Assembly (NCBI GenBank): GCA_016182655.1
Contig: JACPGB010000013.1
Span: 1-38,263 of the forward strand
From: Deltaproteobacteria bacterium
GTDB taxonomy: Bacteria; Desulfobacterota; GWC2-55-46
DNA: 38,263 nucleotides
Direction: 5' to 3'
This document shows, one piece after another, positions 8,582 through 16,049 of this stretch. Position 1 is the stretch's first letter. Every line of letters begins with the position of its first letter. The notes under the pieces were generated by a model, which was given only the letters and a program-made list of their open reading frames with translations, was not told where the DNA came from and did no database searches. The position numbers were made by a program, and so were the translations under genes.

Positions 8582-9052
8582 TCAGTCTCCCACAATCTCA
8601 CCGGGCCTGAATATCGCGAGCCAGAAGACAAAGGGGATGGTGATGAGGAGGACAAGGGCAGAGATTATCGAGAACTTGTCGTAGAGGAGCATCGCCTCTG
8701 CAATGCCTACCCCGGTCGAGAAGGCCTTTTTTATAATAAAATCATAGATATAGAGGTTCGCGAGCTCGAACGGTACGAATACCGCGAAGACGATTGCGAG
8801 CTTCCTCTTGAGCCAGCGGGCGTACCTTAATTCAGGCACAGCGGAGCGCATGAAAAAGCCGCTTGCGATGAGGATGAGTAGGCCCGCGGCTTCCAGGTGA
8901 ACGAGATTTATGAACCTGTCCAAGAGCCAGAGGACGACGGCGTCGTTTTTTTGATAACGGGCAAGGAGGAAGAGTAGATAGCCGCCGGTCGAGGGGCCTA
9001 TCCAGAGTATGAGCCCTAAAAGATGCGCGAATTTGGCGTGTTTGTAATACAC
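8582..9052 (-). CDS. Integral membrane protein, DUF2269/CopD-like
   Basis: The 156-residue protein has four predicted hydrophobic helices (about 7-30, 48-68, 84-105 and 125-147). Histidines at the membrane face of helix 1 (KFAHLLGLILWIG) and in helix 2 (NLVHLEAAGLLILIASG) with a following GFF and a basic RYARWLKRKL loop recall DUF2269 and the CopD/HemJ-like helical bundle, in which such histidines can bind heme. I cannot assign a substrate. GTG start at 9052 with AGGGGG at 6 nt. It lies alone on the minus strand between repeat clusters, close to the heme genes. Confidence 0.6.
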   Translation of the reverse strand: MYYKHAKFAHLLGLILWIGPSTGGYLLFLLARYQKNDAVVLWLLDRFINLVHLEAAGLLILIASGFFMRSAVPELRYARWLKRKLAIVFAVFVPFELANLYIYDFIIKKAFSTGVGIAEAMLLYDKFSIISALVLLITIPFVFWLAIFRPGEIVGD

Positions 9053-9124
9053 CGCTTCCCCCCTGAAAAGAGGATATCGGAGGGGTTGGCCAAGTCAAGG
9101 CGAGGGGGCTTTTTGGGCAGGGCT

Positions 9125-9156
9125 TGTTGGGTTACGCTTCGCTAACCCAACCTACG
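9125..9156. repeat. Short hairpin repeat (GTTGGGTTACGC family)
   Basis: TTGGGTTACGC and GCTAACCCAA form a hairpin around a TTC loop, followed by CCTACG. Related copies lie at 9851-9883, 10350-10384, 10397-10430 and 11190-11222. Confidence 0.75.
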
Positions 9157-9180
9157 CTGACTTCTTAATTATCTGAGATC

Positions 9181-9324
9181 TCCCCTCCCTCGACGGGAGG
9201 GGATTGAGGGGAGGGTGTAATTATGGCGATTAAAAAGAAATACGACCTCCCCTGGCCCCTCCTTGTTAAGGAGGGGAGCCGTTTATCTCCTCCCCTTTTT
9301 TCAAGGGGAGGCGGGGAGGGGTCG
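9181..9324 (+). repeat. Three-hairpin composite repeat, copy 2 (order A-B-C)
   Basis: Same order and spacing as copy 1: A at 9181-9216, the linker with AAAAGAAATACGACC, B at about 9247-9279 and C at about 9287-9324. With the small hairpin at 9125 it fills the 328-base gap 9053-9380; I see no gene there. Confidence 0.85.
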
Positions 9325-9380
9325 TTTTGCCTTATAAGTTGCTCTTGAATAATAGGCCGCTGAAATCGTAAACTCCCATC

Positions 9381-9800
9381 ATGATACGCGTAACCGACAA
9401 GATCCAGATAGACGAAAGCGAGATACAGGAGGAGTTTGTCCGCTCGCGGGGCCCCGGCGGCCAGCATGTGAACAAGGTCTCGACGGCCGTGCAACTCCGT
9501 TTTGACATCAGGTCCTCGAAACTGCCTGAGGAGGTCAAGGAGAGGCTCATCCGCCTCGGGGGACACCGGGTCACCGAAGAGGGCGTCATCATAATCTCGG
9601 CGCAGGAGACGCGGAGCAGGGAGATGAACAGGGCCGAGGCGTTGGAAAAGCTCCTGGACCTTATCAGGAAGGCGACGGAGAGGCCCAAAAGAAGGATAAA
9701 GACAAGGCCGTCGCTCTCGGCCAAAAACAAGAGGGTCGTTGAGAAGAAAACAAGAGGCGGCACCAAAAAGATGAGGAGGAAGGTGAAGGGGGAGGAGTAG
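9381..9800 (+). CDS. arfB: Peptidyl-tRNA hydrolase ArfB (ribosome rescue factor)
   Basis: ArfB (YaeJ/ICT1) rescues ribosomes stalled without a stop codon by hydrolysing peptidyl-tRNA. At 139 residues it is the normal size for ArfB, much shorter than RF1/RF2. The catalytic loop RSRGPGGQHVNKVST (GGQ at about residues 26-28) is intact, and the C-terminal tail is very basic (RPKRRIKTRPSLSAKNKRVVEKK), as needed to enter the empty mRNA channel. It is the only plus-strand gene inside the otherwise minus-strand tetrapyrrole region and is flanked by repeats on both sides. Confidence 0.93.
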   Translation: MIRVTDKIQIDESEIQEEFVRSRGPGGQHVNKVSTAVQLRFDIRSSKLPEEVKERLIRLGGHRVTEEGVIIISAQETRSREMNRAEALEKLLDLIRKATERPKRRIKTRPSLSAKNKRVVEKKTRGGTKKMRRKVKGEE

Positions 9801-9883
9801 GGTTTGTGGTTGGGGTGGCTTTTTAGCCCAACAAAAATAAAAGGAAGAAATGTTGGGTTTCGCTGCGCTCAGCCCAACCTGCG

Positions 9884-10294
9884 TTACTCCTGTACGACCT
9901 TTGGCATAGGTCTTGGGTTCTTTTGTAAGCGATATTCAATTACTTCTTGAACCACAGTATCTTTACCATCGGATTTTATTTTTTGAATTTGTCGTTCTGA
10001 AGCCTCTATCGCCAAATTTCTACCATATGAACCTCGTGCGTTTGAAAGATAATAATCCAAAGTGGCGCGTTCCAGAGTGTAAAATTGTTGACCGCATTTG
10101 CTTTGTGCTGCTTCCGCAATCTCAAAAGCTGTTGCTTCAGATTCAGAATAGGTTTTAGCAGTAATGATCATACATTCAGCATAAGTTTTCATAGCAGTTT
10201 CCCATACGCCATATGCCGCCTCGTGGTTATCTTTTTGAGTTATGGCACAGCCCGTCGCAACTGCCAATATCAATGCTAAAAGTAAAAATCTCAT
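9884..10294 (-). CDS. Small AT-rich putative lipoprotein
   Basis: From ATG 10294, preceded by an AGGGGG-type Shine-Dalgarno, the product is 136 residues. It begins with a lipoprotein-like signal (MRFLLLALILAVATGC) and then a predicted helical, charged domain (ECMIITAKTYSESEATAFEI ... ERQIQKIKSDGKDTV). I do not recognise the family. The base composition is clearly more AT-rich than that of neighbouring genes, and hairpin repeats abut both ends (9851-9883 and 10350-10430), so it may be acquired DNA. An upstream extension in the same frame runs through repeat DNA and is not coding. Confidence 0.65.
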   Translation of the reverse strand: MRFLLLALILAVATGCAITQKDNHEAAYGVWETAMKTYAECMIITAKTYSESEATAFEIAEAAQSKCGQQFYTLERATLDYYLSNARGSYGRNLAIEASERQIQKIKSDGKDTVVQEVIEYRLQKNPRPMPKVVQE

Positions 10295-10349
10295 GGGGCC
10301 CCCTGCGTTATTATGGTCTACTCGTAAGCCTCCTGTCAAGCAGACAGTC

Positions 10350-10430
10350 CCGTAGGTCGGGTTAGCTTTAGCGTAACCCGACATCTTGTAAAGTCCTGTA
10401 GGTTGGGTTAGCGAAGCGTAACCCAACAAT
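10350..10430. repeat. Two adjacent GTAGGTYGGGTTAGC hairpin repeats
   Basis: GTAGGTCGGGTTAGC...GCGTAACCCGACA and GTAGGTTGGGTTAGCG...GCGTAACCCAACA lie side by side. In the second the stem differs on both arms (CGGG/CCCG versus TGGG/CCCA), so pairing is kept. Confidence 0.8.
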
Positions 10431-10442
10431 CCCTTTTAAATT

Positions 10443-11150
10443 TTACCTCTTCCCCTTCTTCCCCGGGCACTGGACCGGGGTCTCGGTGTCGCTCGCGAGG
10501 TCGTGGCTGAAACATTTGGCCGGGATGTCCTGCATCCGGCACTCGTCGAGGAACATTTTTATAACCGCCGTCTTCCCCTCAATCGACAACATCTCGTACC
10601 CTATGGGGCTCTCCGATTTTTTGACAGGGACCTCTGCGCCCCGTTCCCCGTCGAAGATGTAGATGCCATAGGAGCAGTGCGCCTTTTTGTCTCCCACGGC
10701 CTTCAAATCGTCCATCCAGGTGTATTCCTCTATCTCGAACGGCGTCTCTTTCCATTTAAGGGTCTTGTTTAACGCGATCGCCTTCGGGGCGGCGTCTGCT
10801 TTCTCGGATGGGACGATGACGAAGTCGTCCTTCGGGCTGAAAATGAGCTTTCTGTAGATGTCCGCCTCGGTCAGGGTTTTCTTGTCGCCGGGGTCCCTGA
10901 AATTGACTGTACGGACGAGGCCGTCGGTGTCGAAGAAGCTTATCCGCCAGAGGGCGCGGGTGTCAGGGTCGACCTTCGCCTTTTTCGGCTCAACGGACCC
11001 TTTTACAAGCGTGAATGTGATCTCGAACCTGCCCGAAGGTGTGTGGATGGTCTTTTTGGCCATAGGGTTACCGAAGCCCATCGAGAGAAGGGCGAAAATG
11101 ACGGAGACTACGGGCAGGATGAGGCGCGCGGGGTTCAGGTGTTTTTTCAT
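10443..11150 (-). CDS. Hypothetical exported protein, tandem paralogue A
   Basis: From the ATG shared with its paralogue (MKKHLNPARLILPVVSVIFA) the protein has 235 residues. The N-terminus is a Sec-type signal or membrane anchor. The rest looks beta-rich and periplasmic, with four cysteines (KAHCSYG, DECRMQ, AKCFSH, VQCPG) that could form two disulfides. I do not recognise the family. It shares about 92% identity with the next gene upstream (18 differences in 235 residues), and the duplicated unit is 796 bp, including the upstream hairpin repeat. No function can be assigned. Confidence 0.75.
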   Translation of the reverse strand: MKKHLNPARLILPVVSVIFALLSMGFGNPMAKKTIHTPSGRFEITFTLVKGSVEPKKAKVDPDTRALWRISFFDTDGLVRTVNFRDPGDKKTLTEADIYRKLIFSPKDDFVIVPSEKADAAPKAIALNKTLKWKETPFEIEEYTWMDDLKAVGDKKAHCSYGIYIFDGERGAEVPVKKSESPIGYEMLSIEGKTAVIKMFLDECRMQDIPAKCFSHDLASDTETPVQCPGKKGKR

Positions 11151-11162
11151 GATGGTCTCGAT

Positions 11163-11222
11163 TGTAGGGTGGGCTTCGCCCACCAGTCCCGTAGGTCGGG
11201 TTAGCATGGCGTAACCCGACAT
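11163..11222. repeat. Hairpin repeats GTAGGGTGGGC and GTAGGTCGGGTTAGC
   Basis: The first hairpin (GGTGGGC TTC GCCCACC) is duplicated at 11958-11980 as part of the gene duplication. The second has a CGGGTTA/TAACCCG stem and is present only here, between the two paralogues. Confidence 0.8.
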
Positions 11223-11238
11223 CTTAAAATAACAACAA

Positions 11239-11946
11239 CTACCTCTTCCCCTTCTTCCCCGGACACTGGATTGGCGTCTCGGTGTCGCTGGCGAGGTCGT
11301 GGCTGAAGCATTTTGCCGGGATGTCCTGCATCCGGCACTCATCGAGGAACATCTTTATCGTCGCCGTCTTTCCTTCAATCGACAACATCTCATACCCTAT
11401 GGGGCTCTCCGATTTTTTTACCGGGACCTGCGCGCCCCGTTCCCCGTCGAAGATGTAGACGCCGTACGAGCAGTGCGCCTTCTTGTCTCCCACTGCCTTC
11501 AAGTCGTCCAGCCAGGTGTATTCTTCTATCTCGAACGGCGTTTCTTTCCATTTAAGTGTTTTGCTGAGCGCGATGGCCCTGGGGGCCGTGCCTGCGACCT
11601 CGGGCGGGACAATGACGAAGTCGTCCTTCGGGCTGAATACGAGCCTCCTGTAGATGTCCGCCTCGGTCAGGGCCTTTTTATCGCCGGGGTCCCTGAAGTT
11701 GACGGTACGGACGAGGCCGTCGGCGTCGAAGAAGCTTATCCGCCAGAGGGCGCGGGTGTCCGGGTCGACCTTCGCCCTCTTCGGCTCTATTGACCCTTTT
11801 ACAAGCGTGAATGTGATCTCGAACCTGCCCGAAGGGGTGTGGATGGTCTTTTTGGCCATAGGGTTCCCGAAGCCCATCGAGAGGAGGGCGAAAATGACGG
11901 AGACTACGGGCAGGATGAAGCGCGCGGGGTTCAGGTGTTTTTTCAT
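11239..11946 (-). CDS. Hypothetical exported protein, tandem paralogue B
   Basis: A 235-residue paralogue of the gene at 10443-11150, with the same signal region (MKKHLNPARFILPVVSVIFA), the same four cysteines and the same C-terminus (PIQCPGKKGKR). Most substitutions are conservative (V/I, K/R, L/F). The most divergent patch is IVPPEVAGTAPRA versus IVPSEKADAAPKA. Both copies keep full-length frames, so both are probably expressed, but no Shine-Dalgarno is clear at either start. The function is unknown; the pair could be periplasmic or membrane-tethered proteins of a lineage-specific family. Confidence 0.75.
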   Translation of the reverse strand: MKKHLNPARFILPVVSVIFALLSMGFGNPMAKKTIHTPSGRFEITFTLVKGSIEPKRAKVDPDTRALWRISFFDADGLVRTVNFRDPGDKKALTEADIYRRLVFSPKDDFVIVPPEVAGTAPRAIALSKTLKWKETPFEIEEYTWLDDLKAVGDKKAHCSYGVYIFDGERGAQVPVKKSESPIGYEMLSIEGKTATIKMFLDECRMQDIPAKCFSHDLASDTETPIQCPGKKGKR

Positions 11947-11957
11947 GATGGTCTCGA

Positions 11958-12432
11958 TTGTAGGGTGGGCTTCGCCCACCAGATCATTTTTTTGTAATCC
12001 CCCTCAATCCCCCTTTAGGAAAGGGGGAGGTAAAAGGACATTCTCCTTTATTCCTTTTTCATCAGGGGAGGCGATGCCGCAACTGGATTCCAGCTTGAAG
12101 CACGCGGGAATGACAGCTTTTGGTGGGAGGAGCCCACCAAACAAACCTTTAAGACGACCCCTCCCCACCTCCCCTTGTTAAGGGGAGGTGATAAAGCCCC
12201 CGGCATCCGTCTTCTGTTCCCCTCCTTACCAAGGAGGGGCAAGGGGAGGTCGTATTGTTTTTTACGATGGAATTCTTTCACCCTCCCCTTCATCCCCTCC
12301 CATCAAGGGAGGGGAGACACCGCAACTGGATTCCCGCTTTAAGCACGCGGGAATGACAGTTTTGGTGGGCGGAGCCCACCCTACAATCACAGAATACGCC
12401 CCTCTCCTTGTTAAGGGGAGGGGGCACGCTAA
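11958..12432. repeat. Mosaic of intergenic hairpin repeats
   Basis: This is part of the 699-base gap 11947-12645. In order: a GTAGGGTGGGC hairpin (11958-11980); a C-rich half repeat near 12000-12030; an ACTGGATTCC...GCGGGAATGACA element (12081-12116); a GGTGGG/CCCACC hairpin (12119-12140); composite copy 3 (12155-12316); a second ACTGGATTCCCGC...GCGGGAATGACAG element (12324-12359); an inverted GTGGGC hairpin (12360-12384); and a lone B/C-type hairpin (about 12402-12432). I see no gene. Confidence 0.75.
12155..12316 (-). repeat. Three-hairpin composite repeat, copy 3 (inverted orientation)
   Basis: It reads C-B-A on the plus strand, so A-B-C on the minus strand. A short insertion (about 15-20 nt, GATAAAGCCCCCGGCATCC) separates C and B. 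The B-A linker retains GGTCGTATTG...TTTTTTACG. Confidence 0.8.
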
Positions 12433-12479
12433 ATTATATTTAAAAGTTTAGGAAGGATGACGGAATTGGTGAAGCTATT

Positions 12480-12642
12480 GCGGGAAACTTTCTGTAGAAA
12501 GTTTCCCAAATTTTCTTCAATGCTTTTTGCATTTCCCAATTAGCGGCCCCCCCGCTATTTTTTCGTGGGGGGCCGCTAATTGGAACTAAAAGTTTTTGAA
12601 GAGAGTCTGAGAGAAACTTTTTACAAAAAGTTTCTCTCAGGT
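12480..12642. repeat. Foldback element with nested hairpins downstream of hemC
   Basis: The centre is a perfect 17-bp inverted repeat (CCAATTAGCGGCCCCCC at 12536-12552, complement at 12567-12583) around a 14-nt loop. Each outer arm carries its own hairpin: GGGAAACTTTC/GAAAGTTTCCC at 12482-12507, and a perfect 16-bp stem CTGAGAGAAACTTTTT at 12607-12622 with its complement at 12625-12640. The two outer arms are related to each other in inverted orientation. The element ends 5 bases beyond the hemC stop. Confidence 0.85.
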
Positions 12643-12645
12643 TTT

Positions 12646-13590
12646 CTACGCAGACCCCGGGGGGTTTACCTGGTAGAGCTCTTTGAGTATGTCGTATGCG
12701 CCCATCTTGAGGAGTCTTTCGGCGAGTTCGACTCCGAGTGTTTCGCAATTCTCCTTCGGGCCGGTGACTACGTCTTTTACGAAGGTCTTTCCGTCCGGGC
12801 TTGCGACAAGGCCCTTGAGCGTAAGCGTTTCTCCGGAGAGGGTCCCGTACGCCGCGATAGGCACCTGGCAGCCGCCTTCGAGCCTCTTAAGGAGCGCCCT
12901 TTCTGCCCGAACAGCGTATGAGGTCTCGGGGTGGTCGAAGAACGCGACGAGGTCGTTTATGTACGCGTCGTTAGTCGGGGTCTCTATGCCGAGCGCGCCC
13001 TGGCCTATGGCCGGAAGGCTCACTTCGGGAGAGAGGAGCTCGGTGATCTTGTCCGCCCATCCGAGCCTTTTAACGCCAGCGCCCGCGAGGATGATCGCGT
13101 CGAAGTGGCCGTCGTCGAGCTTTTTAAGGCGAGTGTCGAGGTTTCCGCGAAGCTGTAAAATCTCGAAGTCGGGCCTTAAGTGAAGGAGCTGGGATTGCCT
13201 GCGGAGGCTCGAAGTGCCGATCTTCGCGCCTTTCGGGAGGTCGAGGAGCTTTACTTTATTTCTGCTGAATACCGCGTCCCTCGGGTCTTCGCGTTCGGTT
13301 ATGCAGCGCAGGTGGAGCCCGTCGGGGAAGAAGGTCGGGACATCCTTCATGGAGTGTACCGCGAGGTGGACCCTGCCTTCGAGGAGCGCCTCTTCTATCT
13401 CCTTTACGAAGAGCCCTTTGCCGCCGACCTTTGCGAGCGGTACGTCGAGGATCTTGTCTCCCGTCGTCTTTATCTTGGTGAGAGATACTTCGATGTCCGG
13501 GTATTTTTTTTCGAGCTCTGATTTTACCCAGTTCGCCTGCCAGAGGGCAAGGGCGCTGCCGCGGGTGCCGATGATCACTTTTTTCTTCAA
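12646..13590 (-). CDS. hemC: Porphobilinogen deaminase (hydroxymethylbilane synthase)
   Basis: It polymerises four porphobilinogens to hydroxymethylbilane in the cytoplasm, the step between HemB and HemD. The 314 residues are full length. Visible are IGTRGSALALWQANWVKSEL, the VHSMKDVPT loop with the catalytic Asp (about D83), GTSSLRRQSQLLHLRPD, QLRGNLDTRL and the dipyrromethane cofactor cysteine in LEGGCQVPIAAYG (C241). The start is TTG (13590), with the plausible start peptide MKKKVIIGTRGSA. It is separated from hemA by 318 bp of repeats, so it may not be efficiently co-transcribed with it. Confidence 0.96.
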   Translation of the reverse strand: MKKKVIIGTRGSALALWQANWVKSELEKKYPDIEVSLTKIKTTGDKILDVPLAKVGGKGLFVKEIEEALLEGRVHLAVHSMKDVPTFFPDGLHLRCITEREDPRDAVFSRNKVKLLDLPKGAKIGTSSLRRQSQLLHLRPDFEILQLRGNLDTRLKKLDDGHFDAIILAGAGVKRLGWADKITELLSPEVSLPAIGQGALGIETPTNDAYINDLVAFFDHPETSYAVRAERALLKRLEGGCQVPIAAYGTLSGETLTLKGLVASPDGKTFVKDVVTGPKENCETLGVELAERLLKMGAYDILKELYQVNPPGSA

Positions 13591-13663
13591 AGCCTTATTA
13601 CCTTCCTGTTAGTTGTATAGTCCCATCTCTCACAAGCGGATGGGAGACTTACTGCGGCTCAAC

Positions 13664-13813
13664 CCGACCTACCCTTAGCAAGGGGAGGAGTTCTTATAGC
13701 TCCCCTCCTTACCAAGGAGGGGTAGGGGGAGGTCGTATTTCTTTTTACAATTTTAGAGGGTAAGTTCACCCTCCCCTCTTGTCCCCTCCCGTCCATCGGA
13801 TAGGGAGGGGAGG
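13664..13813 (-). repeat. Three-hairpin composite repeat, copy 4 (inverted, degenerate)
   Basis: The C hairpin has lost its outer arm, B is intact (CCCCTCCTTACCAAGGAGGGG), and the A hairpin has an enlarged loop (CCCTCCCGTCCATCGGATAGGGAGG). With a further hairpin at 13875-13902 (CTCCCCTTGTCAAGGGGAG) it fills the 318-base gap 13591-13908; no gene is seen there. Confidence 0.75.
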
Positions 13814-13908
13814 TTTAGAACATAGCCGGGACTGGAAAGTCCCGGCTATAGAAAAAGCTTGACTGCGACCCCACCCTGCCTCCCCTTGTCAAGGGGAGGA
13901 GAGAAATC

Positions 13909-15213
13909 TCAATCGTCGTTGTTCTGCGCCTTTTTTACGGCCTCTTCGTCTATGGTCAGGTCGAAGAGCTTCCTTATGGTGTCGATGTACAAATCCCCCT
14001 CCACCTTGTTCGCCTCTTTCTTGAGGTGCGTGACTGGGTGGTGGAGGATTTTATTCACTATCGCGGAGGTCATGGCGTCGAGCACCTTCCGGTCTTTTTC
14101 GGAAAGGTGATTCAAGGACGCGAGCCCCTTCTGCATCTCCGCCTTCCGTATCTGGTCGCATGTCTGGCGGAGCGATATTATCGTGGGGACGACATCGAGC
14201 GACTTTATCCAGCGATAGAACTTCTCTATCTCCTCTTCGACTATCCTCTCGGCCGCCTCCGCCTCCTTGGAGCGTTCCTGGAGGTTGGCCACGACCACGC
14301 CCTGGAGGTCGTCTACGTCGTAGACGTAGCAGTTGTCGACGTTGTTCACGAGCGGGTCGATGTTCCTCGGGACCGAGATGTCGATGAAGAACATCGGCTT
14401 CTGCTTGCGCTCGCGCATGACCTCGTGTATCTGGTCGGGCCTTATGATGAAGTTAGGCGCGCCGGTAGAGGCGATGACGATGTCGACGTTTTTGAGATAA
14501 TGGGGGAACTCCCTGAACATTATCGCCGTGCCGCCGAAGCCCTTGACCATCTCGACGGCCTTTTCATAAGTGCGGTTGGCTACGAGTATCTCCCTGATGC
14601 CGTTCGTAAGGAGGTGCTTGGCCGCAAGCTCGGCCATCTCTCCGGCGCCGATGAGCATGCAGGACTTTCCGGAGAGGTCGCCGAATATCTTTCTCGCAAG
14701 CTCTATCGCCGCAAAGCTGATGGATACGGCGGACTCGCCAATTTTAGTCTCGCTCCTTATCCTTTTGGCGACCTGGAAGGCCTTGTGGTAGAGCTTGTTT
14801 ACTATGACCCCGGCGGTGTTGAATTGCACCGCGTAGCCGTAGGAGTCCTTTACCTGTCCGAGTATCTGGGGTTCCCCCATTACCATGGAGTCGAGCCCGG
14901 CGCCGACCCTGAAGAGGTGCTTTACCGCGTCCTCGCCCAAGTGGACATATAGATGCTCATCGAGCTTTTCAAGCGGGATGGCGTGGTAGTCGGACAGGAA
15001 CCTCTTTATCTGCCAGACACCCTTTTCCATGTCGTTCGTGATAGCCAGCACCTCGACCCTGTTGCAGGTGGAAAGTATCACGCCCTCGTTAAGCCCGAAG
15101 TGGTTCGTGAGCTTCTTAAGGGGCTCGCCGATAGTCTGTGAGGGGAACGAGAGCTTCTCCCTTATCTCTATCGGCGAGGTCTTATGGTTGAGTCCGACTA
15201 TTATGAGGTTCAT
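13909..15213 (-). CDS. hemA: Glutamyl-tRNA reductase
   Basis: It reduces glutamyl-tRNA to glutamate-1-semialdehyde with NADPH, the first committed step of C5-pathway tetrapyrrole synthesis. The 434 residues are full length. Visible are IVGLNHKTSPIEIREKLSF, the active-site cysteine in ILSTCNRVEVLA (C50), the NADPH-binding segment SCMLIGAGEMAELAAKHLL and VNRTYEKA-type residues after it, IASTGAPNFII and FFIDISVPRNIDP. The C-terminal helical dimerisation domain runs from about 320. It starts 17 nt after ccsA, an order (hemX/ccsA-hemA) common in bacteria. hemL is not in the window. Confidence 0.97.
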   Translation of the reverse strand: MNLIIVGLNHKTSPIEIREKLSFPSQTIGEPLKKLTNHFGLNEGVILSTCNRVEVLAITNDMEKGVWQIKRFLSDYHAIPLEKLDEHLYVHLGEDAVKHLFRVGAGLDSMVMGEPQILGQVKDSYGYAVQFNTAGVIVNKLYHKAFQVAKRIRSETKIGESAVSISFAAIELARKIFGDLSGKSCMLIGAGEMAELAAKHLLTNGIREILVANRTYEKAVEMVKGFGGTAIMFREFPHYLKNVDIVIASTGAPNFIIRPDQIHEVMRERKQKPMFFIDISVPRNIDPLVNNVDNCYVYDVDDLQGVVVANLQERSKEAEAAERIVEEEIEKFYRWIKSLDVVPTIISLRQTCDQIRKAEMQKGLASLNHLSEKDRKVLDAMTSAIVNKILHHPVTHLKKEANKVEGDLYIDTIRKLFDLTIDEEAVKKAQNNDD

Positions 15214-15230
15214 CTTCTATTCCGCATTAT

Positions 15231-16049
15231 CTATTGCGAGAGCCCGTGGGCCCCGCCTGAGACGAGATTTATGATGATGAACGAAGCAAGGAGTATCATG
15301 AACGCGGTCCCTGAGAATATCGCCGCCTTCCTGCCTCTCCAACCGGCGGTGAGCCTGCCGTGGAGTAGCGCGGCGTACAGGAACCATGTGATGAGCGACC
15401 AGATCTGCCGGGGCTTCCAGTCCCAGTAGCTCCCTACGGCGTACTCGGACCAGACCGCGCCGGTGATGATGGCGACGGTAAGGAGCGGGAACCCATATTG
15501 TAGACACTTGTAATTGAGCTCGTCCAATACCTCAAGCGAGGGGAGTATGAAGTAGAGCCCCTTGAGCTTCCTCTTTTTAAGGTACCTCTCCTGGATGATG
15601 TACATTATCCCCAGGAAGAAGGCGAGCGCGAAGAAGGCGTTGCCCATAAACGCCAGTATCACATGGACCGGGAGCCAGTAGCTTTCAAGGACCGGCGCAA
15701 GCGGTATTATCTCCTGCGGCAGGAGAGACGCGCTCAATATCAGGAGGAGTGCGAACGGGGCGATGAACGCGCCGAGGACCCTCTGCTTGTACTTGAAGAG
15801 GAGGAACATGTAGAGAGCGATGACGATCCAGGAGAAGAATGTAAGCGACTCGTGGAGGCTTGTGGCCGGGGTCCTGCCCGCCGCGACCCAGCGGGTGACG
15901 ATGGTGACCGTGTGGGCCGCGAACCCGGCCAGAAGGATATACTGCGCCGCGTCGAGGAGCCTGTCCTTGCGAGCGAAGAGGTACCCTATGTAGACGAAAG
16001 TGGCCACCAGGTATGCGACCGCCGTTATATGGAAGAAGATTTCACTCAA
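15231..16049 (-). CDS. ccsA: CcsA/HemX-type cytochrome c assembly membrane protein
   Basis: The 272-residue polytopic membrane protein has about eight hydrophobic segments. The tryptophan-rich signature of the CcsA/CcmC/CcmF family is present as GSYWDWKPRQIWSLITWFLYA (about residues 208-228), which handles heme at the outer face of the inner membrane. Conserved-looking histidines occur in HTVTIVTRW, SLHESLTFFSW, LPVHVILAF and LLHGRL. CcsA with CcsB (ResB) delivers and attaches heme to cytochromes c; HemX-like members next to hemA may instead tune HemA levels. The start is a TTG overlapping the end of the upstream pseudogene by 8 nt. Confidence 0.88.
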   Translation of the reverse strand: MSEIFFHITAVAYLVATFVYIGYLFARKDRLLDAAQYILLAGFAAHTVTIVTRWVAAGRTPATSLHESLTFFSWIVIALYMFLLFKYKQRVLGAFIAPFALLLILSASLLPQEIIPLAPVLESYWLPVHVILAFMGNAFFALAFFLGIMYIIQERYLKKRKLKGLYFILPSLEVLDELNYKCLQYGFPLLTVAIITGAVWSEYAVGSYWDWKPRQIWSLITWFLYAALLHGRLTAGWRGRKAAIFSGTAFMILLASFIIINLVSGGAHGLSQ

